Below, in pieces: positions 1 to 10,456 of a stretch of DNA of 64,000 nt; the stretch's first letter is position 1, and each line of letters begins with the position of its first letter. Origin of the DNA: Knoxdaviesia capensis. Lineage: Eukaryota > Ascomycota > Sordariomycetes > Microascales > Gondwanamycetaceae. A program made the translations under genes and the position numbers. The stretch lies in the NCBI GenBank assembly GCA_001510575.1, contig LNGK01000002.1, positions 3,522,144-3,586,143 on the forward strand. The letters are read 5' to 3'. The notes below the pieces were generated by a model that was not told the origin of the DNA, did not search any database, and worked only from the letters and a program-made list of their open reading frames with translations.

Positions 1-1665
1 GCCCATTTGACTTCACCTTCAGCCCTGTTTGCTGTCGCCATCGACTCTGCTCGGCCCAACCTCCGCCCCGAAACCTCTGCTGCATTCACACATCTTCCCC
101 ACCCCACCATAACAACAAATGCCCGCCTATCCCGGTGCCTTGTTCTCGGGGGTGTGGTTGAAGAGTCCTGGACGGTGGCTTCGGTCCTACTTCTCCTGAT
201 CGGGCTTATCTCTTGCCCTTTGCCTATTTGCCGCCTTGGTGTGCGTGTATGCCCCGGCGCCCGCTTCATCAGGCCCCCGGGGCCTCCTCCTCACCTCCAG
301 CGTCTCCCTCTCTCTCTCTCTCTCGGCTAACCGTGTACCGCCCACTCCCCGGAGTCTTCCGCTCGATCACGATTGGGCTAGACGTTTCGTCCGCTACTCG
401 AGGCAATGTAATGATGAACACATCCTGACTGTATCGTTTGGTGCAAGTGGGGGATGCAGATTCGAGTCTCAAAATTCTTGGCATACGCAGCTTTATCCTT
501 CCATCCAACGGCCACAGTCACCACCACACCAGACAGACATAAACTCAGGCTCAACCCAAAAATAGATTAGCACCCAGATGTATGCACCAAGGGAGGCATA
601 AGCTTTTTAAGCCTTTTCCATGCTTGAAAGGACATCAACCACATCCCACGGAAAGAAGTGCCTCCGGGGGATTTTGAGAAGTCGAGAATGAATTTGAGGT
701 CAACCCGAAGGGCTAGATAATCACAATCAAATACATACAGTGGCAGCAGCGGCAGCGGCAGAAGAAAGAGAAAACATGGAAAGGTATGACATTGAAAACA
801 AACGAAGAAAAAAAGAAGCAGCTTATGAATCGACTCCAGTTCGCCGGAATAGCCCTGAATTTTCCGCTGCAAGAACCAAACCCATCAAACAACCAGCCGA
901 TCCCAGAATAAATTTGAAAGAAAAGAAAAAAAAGGAAAAGGAACCAGGAAGAAAACAATAAGGAACCAAACGCTCAATCTCTGAAATCAGCCCTGTTGCC
1001 GAGCTTCCTCGGCGAGGCGAGGCTGGGGGTGACAATGGCAAAATGTCAAGAAGAAATGATGGGAGGCAAGCACATCCAGCCCTTCGTCAGGAACAAAAGG
1101 GCGAACAAGGCGTACGAAAATAACACACAACGAAGCAGGGAAGAAACCACAGTGGCTGTTCACAGCAAAGATTGCCATCTCTTTCTGAGAGCCAAGGCTT
1201 TCAGAGGGACGACACCAAAATCGAAGGAGGCGAGACCAAAAAACGAACTTTAACAAGTGTATAGTGTGCATTGAGGGGGTATTGGACAAAAGAAAAAAAA
1301 GAAAACAATGATGAACGACCGAAAGAGACCAAGACAAGAAGAGAAAAAAAAAAGGGAAAAAAAAGAGTTATCAAGAAATTGATCAACATGGTTCCCAGAA
1401 ACAGGCCATGTCTCTAGGACTGGGAAGAAAGACGGAGGATTTCGGAACATTCAGAGAATGGGTTGCCGAAGGAAAAAAAGGTGTACTGAGTACGGGGAAG
1501 ATGGTAGTCCGGGAAGTAGCTAGCACCGGGGATCAACGTTATTTGTCCGATCCCCTGTCTTGCCGGTGCTTGGAAGTTAGTCGTCCATTGAACCTGGGTT
1601 CTCGGAATACGTCCGCCGCACGGAGGAGCGTGACACCCCCCAGAGGTCTCCAAGAAATGGGCTCC
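1..1665. other. Gene-free left edge
   Basis: I see no convincing coding region here; all open frames are short, low-complexity and without family motifs. There is a CT dinucleotide run at about 306-325 and several A-rich purine tracts at about 890-960 and 1290-1370. The right end lies just beyond the 3' end of the ICE2 gene and probably holds its 3' UTR. Confidence 0.6.
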
Positions 1666-2967
1666 TTAGTCGACCTTCCAGTGCCGGGAGTCCTCATTTC
1701 CAAGATACATCTCCACCGAATATAGCACCACCGTGCCAACCATGTTCGTCCATCTCCACATCGTGCCCCCGGCATCCCCGCCCCGGAGTGTCCAGCCGTC
1801 CGGTCCGTCGCTGGCCGCGAAGTGCTGTAGCAGCAGGCTGGTGTAGATGGCGATCAGAATTGACGGTGAGAACCACGACAGGAACTCCAAGATCCGATCG
1901 GCGCCGTCCGAGTCGTCAAAGCTGGGGTCGTGGATGAGCGCGCGTGCTCCCGACTCGCGAACCGTCGGCACGATGCGCGTAGCACAGTAGAACACAATAA
2001 TGCGGTAGGTCAAGGAGATGATGACCGATGCAGTAATGGTCTGGAAGGCTGCAACCAGGAAGGTCAGCGACGACCGCACTGCGATAGGCAGCGAGCCGAG
2101 AATATGGAGAAGAGTCGAGTAGGATGCCATGATGATCGGAGGGAGAGGAGGGAACTCGGGTTGAGCCGGATGGATCGGCTCCGCCACGGCGCCGTCCGCA
2201 GGCTGGTAATCGGTGAAAATCTGGTACACGCAGAGCACAACATAAGCAAACAGCAGCGAGGACTCGACGGGGTTTCCACGGCCCGTGGAAATGCCGTATG
2301 CACCCAGGAAGACGGCCGTGGTCATAGTGACTCCGATAAGGATGGCATCGATGGTGGTGATTTGTGGGAACAGCGCAATACGCCACAGGAAGTAGCACGA
2401 GGTAGCAATAATCGAGCTGGAGAACACGAGCAGCACAATGATCCAAGTGTCACTGCGGCCACGGTTCACCAACCAGCGGGTAATCTGCCCGGCAGCCTGG
2501 ATGACAAGCAGACTGCAGAAACCCTCGAGAAGCTGGAACACCGGACTCGCGTACCGGAGCGTCTTCTCCCAGCCGCCCAAAGTGAGAGTCTCGAAAACTC
2601 CACCCGATCCAAACAACCACTCGCCCCAAGTCTTGGACTGGGCGCTGGCTTTGGCCAAGTCACCAAAGGTGCGTTCCACCCACGGCGTACCTCCAGCATC
2701 AACGGCGAAGCGGCCGAGGGCCCAGATGAGCAGGGCGGGGATTATAAAAGGTTGGGCGAGGCGTAGGACAGACGTGACTGTCCACATAACCCGAGAGTCA
2801 TGAGGGGTGGCTAGCTTTATGGCCGAGTAGAAGATGTAGAAGCCGAACAGCGACAGGCTGTAGGCCAGCCCGCTATCCCGGCCGCCGACATCGAAGGCGA
2901 TGGGTATGGAGAGGACGATGCTGAGCAGGAATAGCGAGCTGAAGAAGAAGCGGAAGATCCACCACAT
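1666..2967 (-). CDS. ICE2: ICE2 family ER membrane protein
   Basis: Single-exon gene of 433 residues beginning at the ATG whose complement lies at 2965-2967. The protein is mostly hydrophobic, with about eight to ten predicted membrane spans. I recognise the Ice2 family from several conserved stretches: LLSIPIAFDVGG near the N terminus, LEGFCSLLVIQAAGQ followed by TRWL and TWII in the middle, ESSLLFAYVV, and SPSILIAIYTSLLLQH near the C terminus, all with close counterparts in yeast Ice2. In yeast Ice2 resides in the ER membrane and supports cortical ER inheritance, ER-plasma membrane contacts and phospholipid/lipid droplet balance. The acidic loop with SFDDSDG (about residue 350) is probably cytosolic. 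It stands alone on the minus strand; its promoter holds a long purine/pyrimidine dinucleotide repeat (3073-3103). Function in this species is inferred from the family. Confidence 0.85.
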   Translation of the reverse strand: MWWIFRFFFSSLFLLSIVLSIPIAFDVGGRDSGLAYSLSLFGFYIFYSAIKLATPHDSRVMWTVTSVLRLAQPFIIPALLIWALGRFAVDAGGTPWVERTFGDLAKASAQSKTWGEWLFGSGGVFETLTLGGWEKTLRYASPVFQLLEGFCSLLVIQAAGQITRWLVNRGRSDTWIIVLLVFSSSIIATSCYFLWRIALFPQITTIDAILIGVTMTTAVFLGAYGISTGRGNPVESSLLFAYVVLCVYQIFTDYQPADGAVAEPIHPAQPEFPPLPPIIMASYSTLLHILGSLPIAVRSSLTFLVAAFQTITASVIISLTYRIIVFYCATRIVPTVRESGARALIHDPSFDDSDGADRILEFLSWFSPSILIAIYTSLLLQHFAASDGPDGWTLRGGDAGGTMWRWTNMVGTVVLYSVEMYLGNEDSRHWKVD

Positions 2968-3068
2968 TTGGATGGGACTGTGTAATCGGCGGCCCGCTCG
3001 CGCTGTGCCGAGCCGAACCTAAGCGAGGGTGAGGGATAGTCTGTGAAGGAGAGAGGGGCCGATATCGA

Positions 3069-3072
<4 letters not shown>

Positions 3073-3103
<31 letters not shown>
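3073..3103. repeat. GA/CT microsatellite in ICE2 promoter
   Basis: About 15 perfect GA dinucleotides, reading as CT on the ICE2 coding strand, 106-136 bases upstream of the ICE2 start codon. Pyrimidine-rich runs of this kind are common in fungal core promoters and 5' leaders just before the transcription start. Confidence 0.9.
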
Positions 3104-3105
<2 letters not shown>

Positions 3106-4807
3106 GACGCCAAAGGCAGAGCCAAGTCGGACAAAAGTGGGGACAATATGGAGAGCTCGCAGACGGAGTCAAGTTTGCGTCTCGGTCAACGATTTCAAAA
3201 AGCGGCGTGGAGGTTTTCGAGGCTGATATGGATCTGGAGGTTCGAGACGTGGGATCGGCAGTGGTGGTGTGAGGGAGAGCCCAACACCAGGCCAGAGACA
3301 GACCGCACAGTGTCTCTTAGACAGTCACGATATCAACGGCCACGAGAACAGGAGAGGTTGTCGAGGACGGCTGTGGCTGAGGTTATATCGCAGAACGAAG
3401 CAAACGAAGAATATGCTGGGACTTGGTCGGCGATCGGCGACAGGGGGGCGGGGCGAGGTTTCTTAGGTGGATCGGAGATGGTATCGGAGAGCAAGCCGAG
3501 ATCGAACAAGCGAAAGCAGCGGCAGGCAGGTGACACACACTGATGGTAGTCAGACACGAGTCGGCTGGCTTCACGGTCGGGGGGGTTGGGCGACTCGGAT
3601 ACCTGTGGTAGAGCTTCGCAAGGCGTTGTTGTGTCGTGAGCGAGAGTCGGCAGAAACTTCACGTGCAGCGAAATTCACACGTGTTAGGATGACTTCCATA
3701 TGCAAGGGGATCAATCCCACGTAAGATGGTGAATGCTCGAGATGCAGGAAGGGTGCAAGATGTCGGAGTGAGCTCCTTTGTACCATGAAAAGTACGGTGA
3801 GAACAAAATTCCACTCAGAGAGAGAAAGGCCGAAATGAATGAAAGATCCAGATAAGAGGATCAAGAGTGAATATACAGAGAGAGTCTATTCGATAGAGAC
3901 AGGATGACGGAGAGGTGAAGGGTTGAATAAAGAGAGAGCAGAAAAACCAAGGAGGAAGGAGAAGACAAAAACAACGAGCAAATATTGAAGCTCAAGATGA
4001 CAAAGAAATCTTAGGAGACGAATGAACCCCAACAGATGAATATTTTGTGGTCTGTCCAGTGATGCACAAAAAGAGGCAGATTCGGTTAGAGGGGCGAAGA
4101 ACTGAGCTGAGGACACATACGATATAGAGAGGAAGGGGGGAAAATGGAAGGGCAAAATTTCAGTAGGAGAAGCAGGGCAAGAGCATAGAGGGGCGGAACC
4201 CTTTTTTTTTTTTTTTCTGGGCTGGCCTTGTCTTCTGGGTCTTTGATCTCAGTCAAACACATACGTGGAAATTTTACCCCCCTGTTCTGTTTCTTGATGT
4301 GCTGTTCAGTTTTGTGCTTGTTTCTTTGTTTCGACTGGCGGCCTTGAGAAAGCTGTTTGCTGTCAAGAGAGTTATGACCTCTTTATGGTCTGCAGGTTTT
4401 TGGCATGTGAGAGAACCTCTATTTATCTCTCACCAGTTGGAGGTACACAGAGCAGCAGTACTTCACCTGACTCCAGAACTGCACAAGTCCAAAAAGGAGG
4501 CTCTGCAAGATGAAGCAGAGCCAAGCAAAGACACTGTTGATCCAGAGTGGGGAGGCCTGTTTTCTTTTCCCTTGACGGTTTACAGCCGCACCTCTTGAGC
4601 TAACCCACTGCCCTTGATGCTTGAACTGGAAACAAAGTCATTCTATTGGTAATAGCCTATGGGTTTATCAGGGTGGGCTATCAAACAAGAGAGTAGTGGT
4701 GAAGTGCTACAACGTGTTTTTTAGCGTCTGGATGCACCTTCAAACCCAGCTGAACAATTCCGCAACCCCGTTTACCCCCAAGATAAGCAGTGAGAGCTGA
4801 ATCGACC

Positions 4808-4845
4808 AACCCTAAATACGGACCCTAATATGTCCATAACCCTAA
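4808..4845. promoter_or_regulatory. Cluster of three telobox-like motifs
   Basis: AACCCTAA at 4808-4815, ACCCTAA at 4822-4828 and AACCCTAA at 4838-4845 lie within 38 bases. They match one repeat of the fungal telomere (TTAGGG on the other strand) and the site bound by Tbf1-like proteins in yeasts. The nearest gene is the secreted protein ending at 4985, so the motif is downstream of it and its target is unclear. Confidence 0.5.
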
Positions 4846-4984
4846 TTCGGCACCGTCTCACCGACCTCCCCTCATATCAGATACTGTTCTTTCCTCGCGA
4901 TTCATAGGTTTGTTGTCAATACAGCAGACCACCAGTGCAAACACCTTGTATCCCGGTCCCAAACTCCCAATACCAGCCAATCGC

Positions 4985-5573
4985 TCAGCAGAGACACGGG
5001 AGGTGAATGGTCTGGTAGTTGCTGCAGGTCTTCCCCGCCGGTGTATCACTTCCGGTCTGCAGGAACACCTGCCAGTACCCGGTGGTGAGGTCGCACACGA
5101 GGAAGTTGAGTTCTAAATCATAACGGGGAAAGACAGTCAGCCACATCTGTTCAAAAAGAGTGTAATCTCCCAAGCCGCCGGAAAGCAAGCAACTCACGCC
5201 GTCCAAACGAGCTGTCCTGCGTCGTGATGATAGTGTCCCCCTCAAGTCCCCACGCGTTCGTGCTCGCTGTCTCGTTGAACACCAATGGCTTATACGATGT
5301 CGTGCTGGTGGTGTCAACGTTGATGTACAGCTGCGTGGTCGTTGACTGCATGGTTCCGCCGATCTCGAATGTGTCGGCCGTCGTCTCCGGCCCCAACACC
5401 ACAATCGACTGCTCGGCGAAGGGGAGCGCTGCTGTCGCGTTGGTCGGTGGCAGGCCTTGCAGGTACAGGTGGTAGATGGGCTCACGCACACCGCGGATCT
5501 TCTCCGGCTTGGACTGGGCCACGGAGGTGCTGACGAGCAGCACGGTGGCGGCGAAGGCAGTGAGAGAGCGCAT
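4985..5573 (-). CDS. Small secreted cysteine-containing protein
   Basis: Two exons on the minus strand: 5573-5198 and 5112-4985, separated by an 85-bp intron (5197-5113) with donor GTGAGT and acceptor TTTAG. Splicing is phase 1 and gives 167 residues. The start is the ATG complementary to 5571-5573. Residues 1-20 form a clear signal peptide (MRSLTAFAATVLLVSTSVAQ). The mature part is rich in Thr and Ser, has two NxT/S glycosylation sequons, and all four cysteines (132, 155, 165, 167) fall in the last 36 residues, mostly within exon 2. This suggests one or two disulfides closing a C-terminal module, as in many fungal secreted or cell-wall-associated proteins. I do not recognise a named family. 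It lies head-to-head with the NTPase-nuclease gene, about 760 bases away. Confidence 0.75.
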
Positions 5574-6331
5574 CTTGAATGGATAGGATACGGAAACCGG
5601 CGATTCTGGATTAACACAATCCACGAGACGAACGAGAAATAGAACGAGGACTCGAGGAAGAAGACAGAGAAAAAGAATTCTCAAAACCCTCTTCGTTTCC
5701 TTTAGTTATCCTCTTATATTCCATCTCGTCGGCTTTCTCCTCTTCCGCGGCTAAAAAGGAAATCAGCGGAATAGGCGCTCCCGCCCTCCATCACTTTATA
5801 TCATGCTCCAAACATGTCTGTCCTCATGTCCCCGGTTTTAAGAACGGCACAAGTGCAGATTAAATCTGAACTGTCCATGGGAAAAAGGGGGGACACGACA
5901 CAGGTCTGCACTTTAGCTATGTAAGTCAGGTAAATACCTGCAAGTAGAGAGGCTGCCTGCAAGCACCAGTTACTTACTTGCAGGGAGATAGATTAGTTTG
6001 GCCAGCTGCTTGTTGGTATGAAAGGAGAGGAGAGGCTTCCAATTGCCCTGAACGAACAAACAAGTTGCTCACATATATGAGCTAAGTTAGCCCTCAATTT
6101 TTCCTTTCTACATTGGGCAGGAGTGCACCAGTTTTTTTCAAGATAACTAAGCATCAACAGAGCTTCCGTGTACACATGAGAATCTTCTTCCACTTCCTCT
6201 TCCACAAAAGCTCTCTCCAACCTATATCTTCAACCATCACAGCTTCTAGTCATCGAACACACCACGCAGGAGCAAACGCCCACAGAACGAGAGGCGATAG
6301 CTGCACGACGGAACCGGGAACTATACGAGCC
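5574..6331. other. Divergent promoter region
   Basis: 758 bases between the secreted-protein start and the first candidate start of the NTPase gene. No supported coding region. It contains the 5' UTRs of both genes; a purine/pyrimidine-skewed stretch at about 5690-5770 precedes the secreted-protein gene. Confidence 0.5.
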
Positions 6332-9129
6332 ATGGAAGAGAAGGGTAACCCTAATTGAAGATGGCCTCCATCCAAACCTCTTCATCAGGTCCGGCCATAA
6401 ATCTCTCGATTACATGAACCTACATACTACCAGCATATATCAGATCCTTTGGCTCGTCTTGCTAACATATCACTGCCTTCTTAGAAGCCCCAGTTTCGTT
6501 TCCTATTTCTCGTGACGCAGTCATTCATTGGCGCCTCTGGAAATCCGCTCAAGACATCGCGTCGGCTCTCAAATTACCCGTCGGACGAGTGCCTCCCGCC
6601 TTGGCTTGTGAGAGTGCGGATACATTCCATGAAAAGCTTTGCAACTTTCTGAAGAAAGCCTGGCTCTATTCCGTCTATTCCGATGCCCTTCACAATGACT
6701 CGGATGAAAATGCTTCCAATTTGAAAAGACGCCTTAAGTCGGTCAACATGGATGACCTGGTCTTCGTCTGGGCAGGAACAGTTGCCACCTGCGGTGATCG
6801 CAGCCTCTTCAGCCTTGTGTCGACCGGTCTTGATATTTGCCACTCTTCAAATAGCTCTGCATGGCAATCGAAGGGTTCCTCATTCTCCCAGGCTGCATTC
6901 GCCGTTTCTGAAAAGCCCAGCCCAGTCACCACCAAAGCCCCGAGTCTGTCTATCCTTGGTCAGGTTTTGAACATGGAGAAGCTCTATTTCCAGAACCCCG
7001 ATATATACCTGGCACCCTATACATCGATAATCGGCCCCTCGGGTATCGGCAAGAGTTTTGTCGTCAAGAACTTCGCAACCAGTCATGGCGTTTTTGTTGC
7101 CTACCTGTCCCTAGCTTCAAACCAGTCAAGAGCATACCCTCCGCGCTCGTTCGCTGCTGATGCAGTTGATCTGGGTATCAAGCATACCAGGGATCTCTCG
7201 CAGACCAAATCCGACGAGCTTCAGTGCATGGTGATCAGGTGGCTGAGACTTTTCAAGTTGTACACCATCTTCATTGATTCCTGCTTATCTGCAGGCATAA
7301 CTTCTGCAGGCCTGATGGAGCTTCAGGCCGCTGGCCCCGGCCGGTTCGCCCGGGAATCCTCTCCCTCTATGGCCATTACTAGCGCTATCACTGCCCAAGA
7401 CGATGAATCGGGATATGAGAGCTTCCAGGCTTTCTGTGACCGGCATGCCAGAAGATGGAGGGCGGGATTGGAGAGTTCCTCTGCCAACCACAACCCCGGA
7501 GGGTGCCCCCTCTTGAACGCCGATGGCCTGGGAACAGTGCCCCTGATCATCTGCTTCGACGAAGCCCGCAATCTTCTAGGCCCGGAAGGAATGGATCGCA
7601 CGAACCCTAACATGCAAGAGCCATCCCTCCTCTTCCGGTCCCTTCGAAGAGCACTAAAACAATTTGCTCGCGGGGGCAAACGAGTCTTCTGTGTATTGTT
7701 GGATACCAATTCTATCATTAGCAACTTTTCCCCACCGGTGCATCGAGACCGAAGCCAGAAAAGTGGTGGCGGGGTTGCCTTGTTTCCGCCAATCTTTACC
7801 ATCAATACCATTGATGCCTTCGTTGGCCAAGCCGAATTATCTGGCGCAACCTCGTCGCAACGTCTTGAAGCTAGCAATGTCGCACGCCATCTGGCTCAGT
7901 TTGGCCGGCCTCTCTGGAGCGCCATCATCCAAGAGGGGTGTGTTGACGATGCGCTGGACCTTGTCATGTCGAAAACGGGGGGCCAGCCGAGTCAAGACCG
8001 CTTGGTAGCTCTCCTTTCGTACAGACTGTCGTTCAATATCTGCGACAAGGGCCTTGCCCAACGGTTGGTATCGGACTGGATGCGCCTGATCGTTTCGATT
8101 TCGGACGATAGGTGGCTTATGAAGACCGCCCAACCCAGCGAACCGTTCCTGGCCAGTGCCGCTGCGGCCCATATTAAACGGGAATCGTGGACACAAGTCC
8201 TTGCGGCTATTCACCACCACATGTCCTACAGTGCCATTGATGCAGGCGATATCGGCGAGGTGGTCGCCAGTATCATCTTTATGATTGCCTTTGACAGGCT
8301 TCATACGGGAATAATCCCATTGCCAGTGAAGCTCACCGTGTACCTGGAAAACCTCCTCGGAGCAGCAGCGGTAGAGGATTTAGTGTCCAGTTGCGACGGA
8401 AATGGCCAACTAGTCAGCGACATGCTGCAGAACGGAGAGGTCTTCTTCAACCACGTCTTCCGGGCCTCAGGTAACCCCGACGAGGAGCATATCCGGCTAG
8501 CTTGGAACCGATGTGCCGCCCTTTTCCTGCCTCTCAACTTCCCCGGGGCCGACATCTTGATTCCCGTGAGAATTCCGGCGGGTGGTGCCCGGCGATCCCG
8601 CGGAGGAAACAAGATTATCCCCCAAATGGGATATATGCTGATTCAGGTAAAGAGTCGAAAGAACGACGCAAACACGCCAGGCATCCGAATAGAGGCCATT
8701 AGTAGTCTCAGGCGAGCTGCAGAAAAGCTCCCACCTCAGCTCCCATACCTGTCTATCATGATGTGTCTGCGCGGCCAATATCCCGTCAACGAGTTCACAG
8801 TTCTGACCAGCGACCCGTCGGCCCCGCAAAGCAAAAGAAAGAAGTATGCACATGACGACGCCAGCCACTCGTATCCAATCGGAATGACCCTTGGACTCAC
8901 AGAAGATGTGTTTCCATGCCTGAGAAACAACGGGAAAGAAGTGGAGAAGAAGGACGACTTCCACCCCTTCTCCAAGTCCATTCCGCCTAGAGAGGAAGAA
9001 GGCGAACTGGTCAAGATGCTGCAGAGCTTGGTCGATGGCTCCGAGATCAGAGGCCAAAGCCAAGACCACCAGGACTTTATAGATGGTGTCAGCAACATGG
9101 ACGTTTGGAAGACGGCGTCGACCACCTGA
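6332..9129 (+). CDS. P-loop NTPase fused to PD-(D/E)xK-like nuclease domain
   Basis: A long exon runs from 6485 to 9129. It opens in frame after a CTAAC branch site and TTAG acceptor (6481-6484), so a short 5' exon is needed. Two phase-compatible first exons exist: 6332-6344 (donor GTAACC, 885 residues) or ATG 6361-6388 (donor GTCCGG, 890 residues). In the 885-residue numbering, Walker A GPSGIGKS is at 188-195 and a Walker B-like IICFDE ends at D363-E364. FGRPLW is at 477-482. The C-terminal part has the layout of a restriction-endonuclease-fold nuclease: helix glutamate E596 (GDIGEVVAS), D694 (GADILIPV), then Q725-V-K727 (LIQVKSRK). KRKK near residue 783 may be a nuclear signal. NTPase plus endonuclease-like modules of this order are known in fungal and oomycete Crinkler-type proteins; the ubiquitin-like header is not obvious here. 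Function unknown: nucleic-acid targeting NTPase is an inference. Confidence 0.8.
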
Positions 9130-10456
9130 AACTGCGCTTTAGCAGCGACCTTTTCTGGCTGTTGCTTTCAGGTCCCAAGGCCCCAACCCCCAGGTTAGCC
9201 AGCTCCCCCAAAAGGACAGAGATTGCAGGTCTGTATGCACCGCTCACAGGGGGAAAAAACGACTTGAATTGTTTCACCGTTTTATTCCACTGGTAATGCT
9301 CATCTAAATTTTGCATCTAGGGGGAAACTCCCAGCAAAAACACTAGATATCCCCCACCCCCATGCTTGCTTCGCTGGCATACATATATACACAAGTCTAG
9401 GGTAGCAACATCAACAATATAACAGGAGCAGAGGGAGAGATCGAAAGAGAAACACAAGCAAACACCAACCATGCTGCTGTCATCAACCGCAATCGAACCA
9501 AAAGAAATGAATCCGAAACTCCAGCCAGGTGTCATCGTCACCGGATGCATGATGTGACAATAACATGCAAACAGAAGAGAAAGAGCCACACCAATCTCCA
9601 AAACAAAACAGAAAAGCACCTTCGCCCGTCCTGGGAGCCGCGTGTCCGAGCAAGATGAAGATCTAAAGGATAGGAAGCTTCCAGATGGGATAGGCGTAGA
9701 TGTGGAAGGGTCGGGCCTAAACGTCTAATATAAAGAAGGGAAAATCGCAATCCTTGCAAATCGAACATTCGCTCCGAGCGTTAGGGAAACAAGTAGTAGT
9801 ACAGGGTTTAGATGTCGTGGAACACCCAGGTGAAAAGGGGTGATGTCCAGTAATCGCATCTGGAAAAGAATGGAGTGGACAGGATACTGTCTCCTGTGGA
9901 TAAAAAAAGGGAATAAAAAGGAAAAAGAAGACAGTTGGAGGGACATGGTGGAGAAAACAAAATCTGCGAGAAAACAAGTAGTTCAAGCAAAGGGGAGAAG
10001 AGAGAATAGCCCCTCGAACAGTCCAGCAACTATGTAAATTGCGAACTGTTTAGAAGAAATACCAAAAGAGGTGTCGTCCAGTAAGAAGGGCCACCAAAAG
10101 GTGAACTGCTGTGAGAAGCAGGGACACAAACAATGCCTTGGGCAAGTGTTGGGAAAGAGGAAAACGAAGACAGTTGTGTTTGTCAAGTACAAACAGATGA
10201 AGGATACACCCCCATGGTCACAACCACATTCTCCTGTTTTGGTTCACAGCTTCTTCCCCGTCCTCTCCTCCACATCCTCGTTGTCCACTCAAATAGACCA
10301 CTCGGTACTAGCAAAGTTCTCAGTGCCAGTCCACACCGCTATCACTCTTCCATCTCAGTCCCCCTCCCCCTCTTAGTTATTCTAGGAGATGTCCTGTAAG
10401 GGGAAAGGGGTAGAAAACAGACGGAAGGGCGGCAAAAGAAAAAGAGTGAATCGATA
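9130..10456. other. Intergenic, convergent 3' ends
   Basis: Lies between the 3' ends of the NTPase gene (plus) and the NAD+ carrier gene (minus). No gene seen; only short low-complexity frames. Probably contains both 3' UTRs. Confidence 0.6.

Larger units (their letters stand above)
2968..4984. other. Intergenic region upstream of ICE2
   Basis: No gene seen. It contains the ICE2 promoter and 5' UTR with a GA/CT repeat at 3073-3103, a poly-T tract at about 4201-4217, and three telomere-like AACCCTAA/ACCCTAA motifs at 4808-4845. The 99-codon open frame at 4299-4598 has no recognisable features and is treated as chance. Confidence 0.55.

Noticed and set aside
400..480. Possible tRNA-like TTCGAGTC element
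   Set aside because: No matching acceptor stem or anticodon arm could be folded around it.
1930..2766. 278-codon open frame on the plus strand
   Set aside because: Lies antisense to ICE2; composition is an Arg/Glu/Asn-rich mirror of membrane-protein codons, with no domain.
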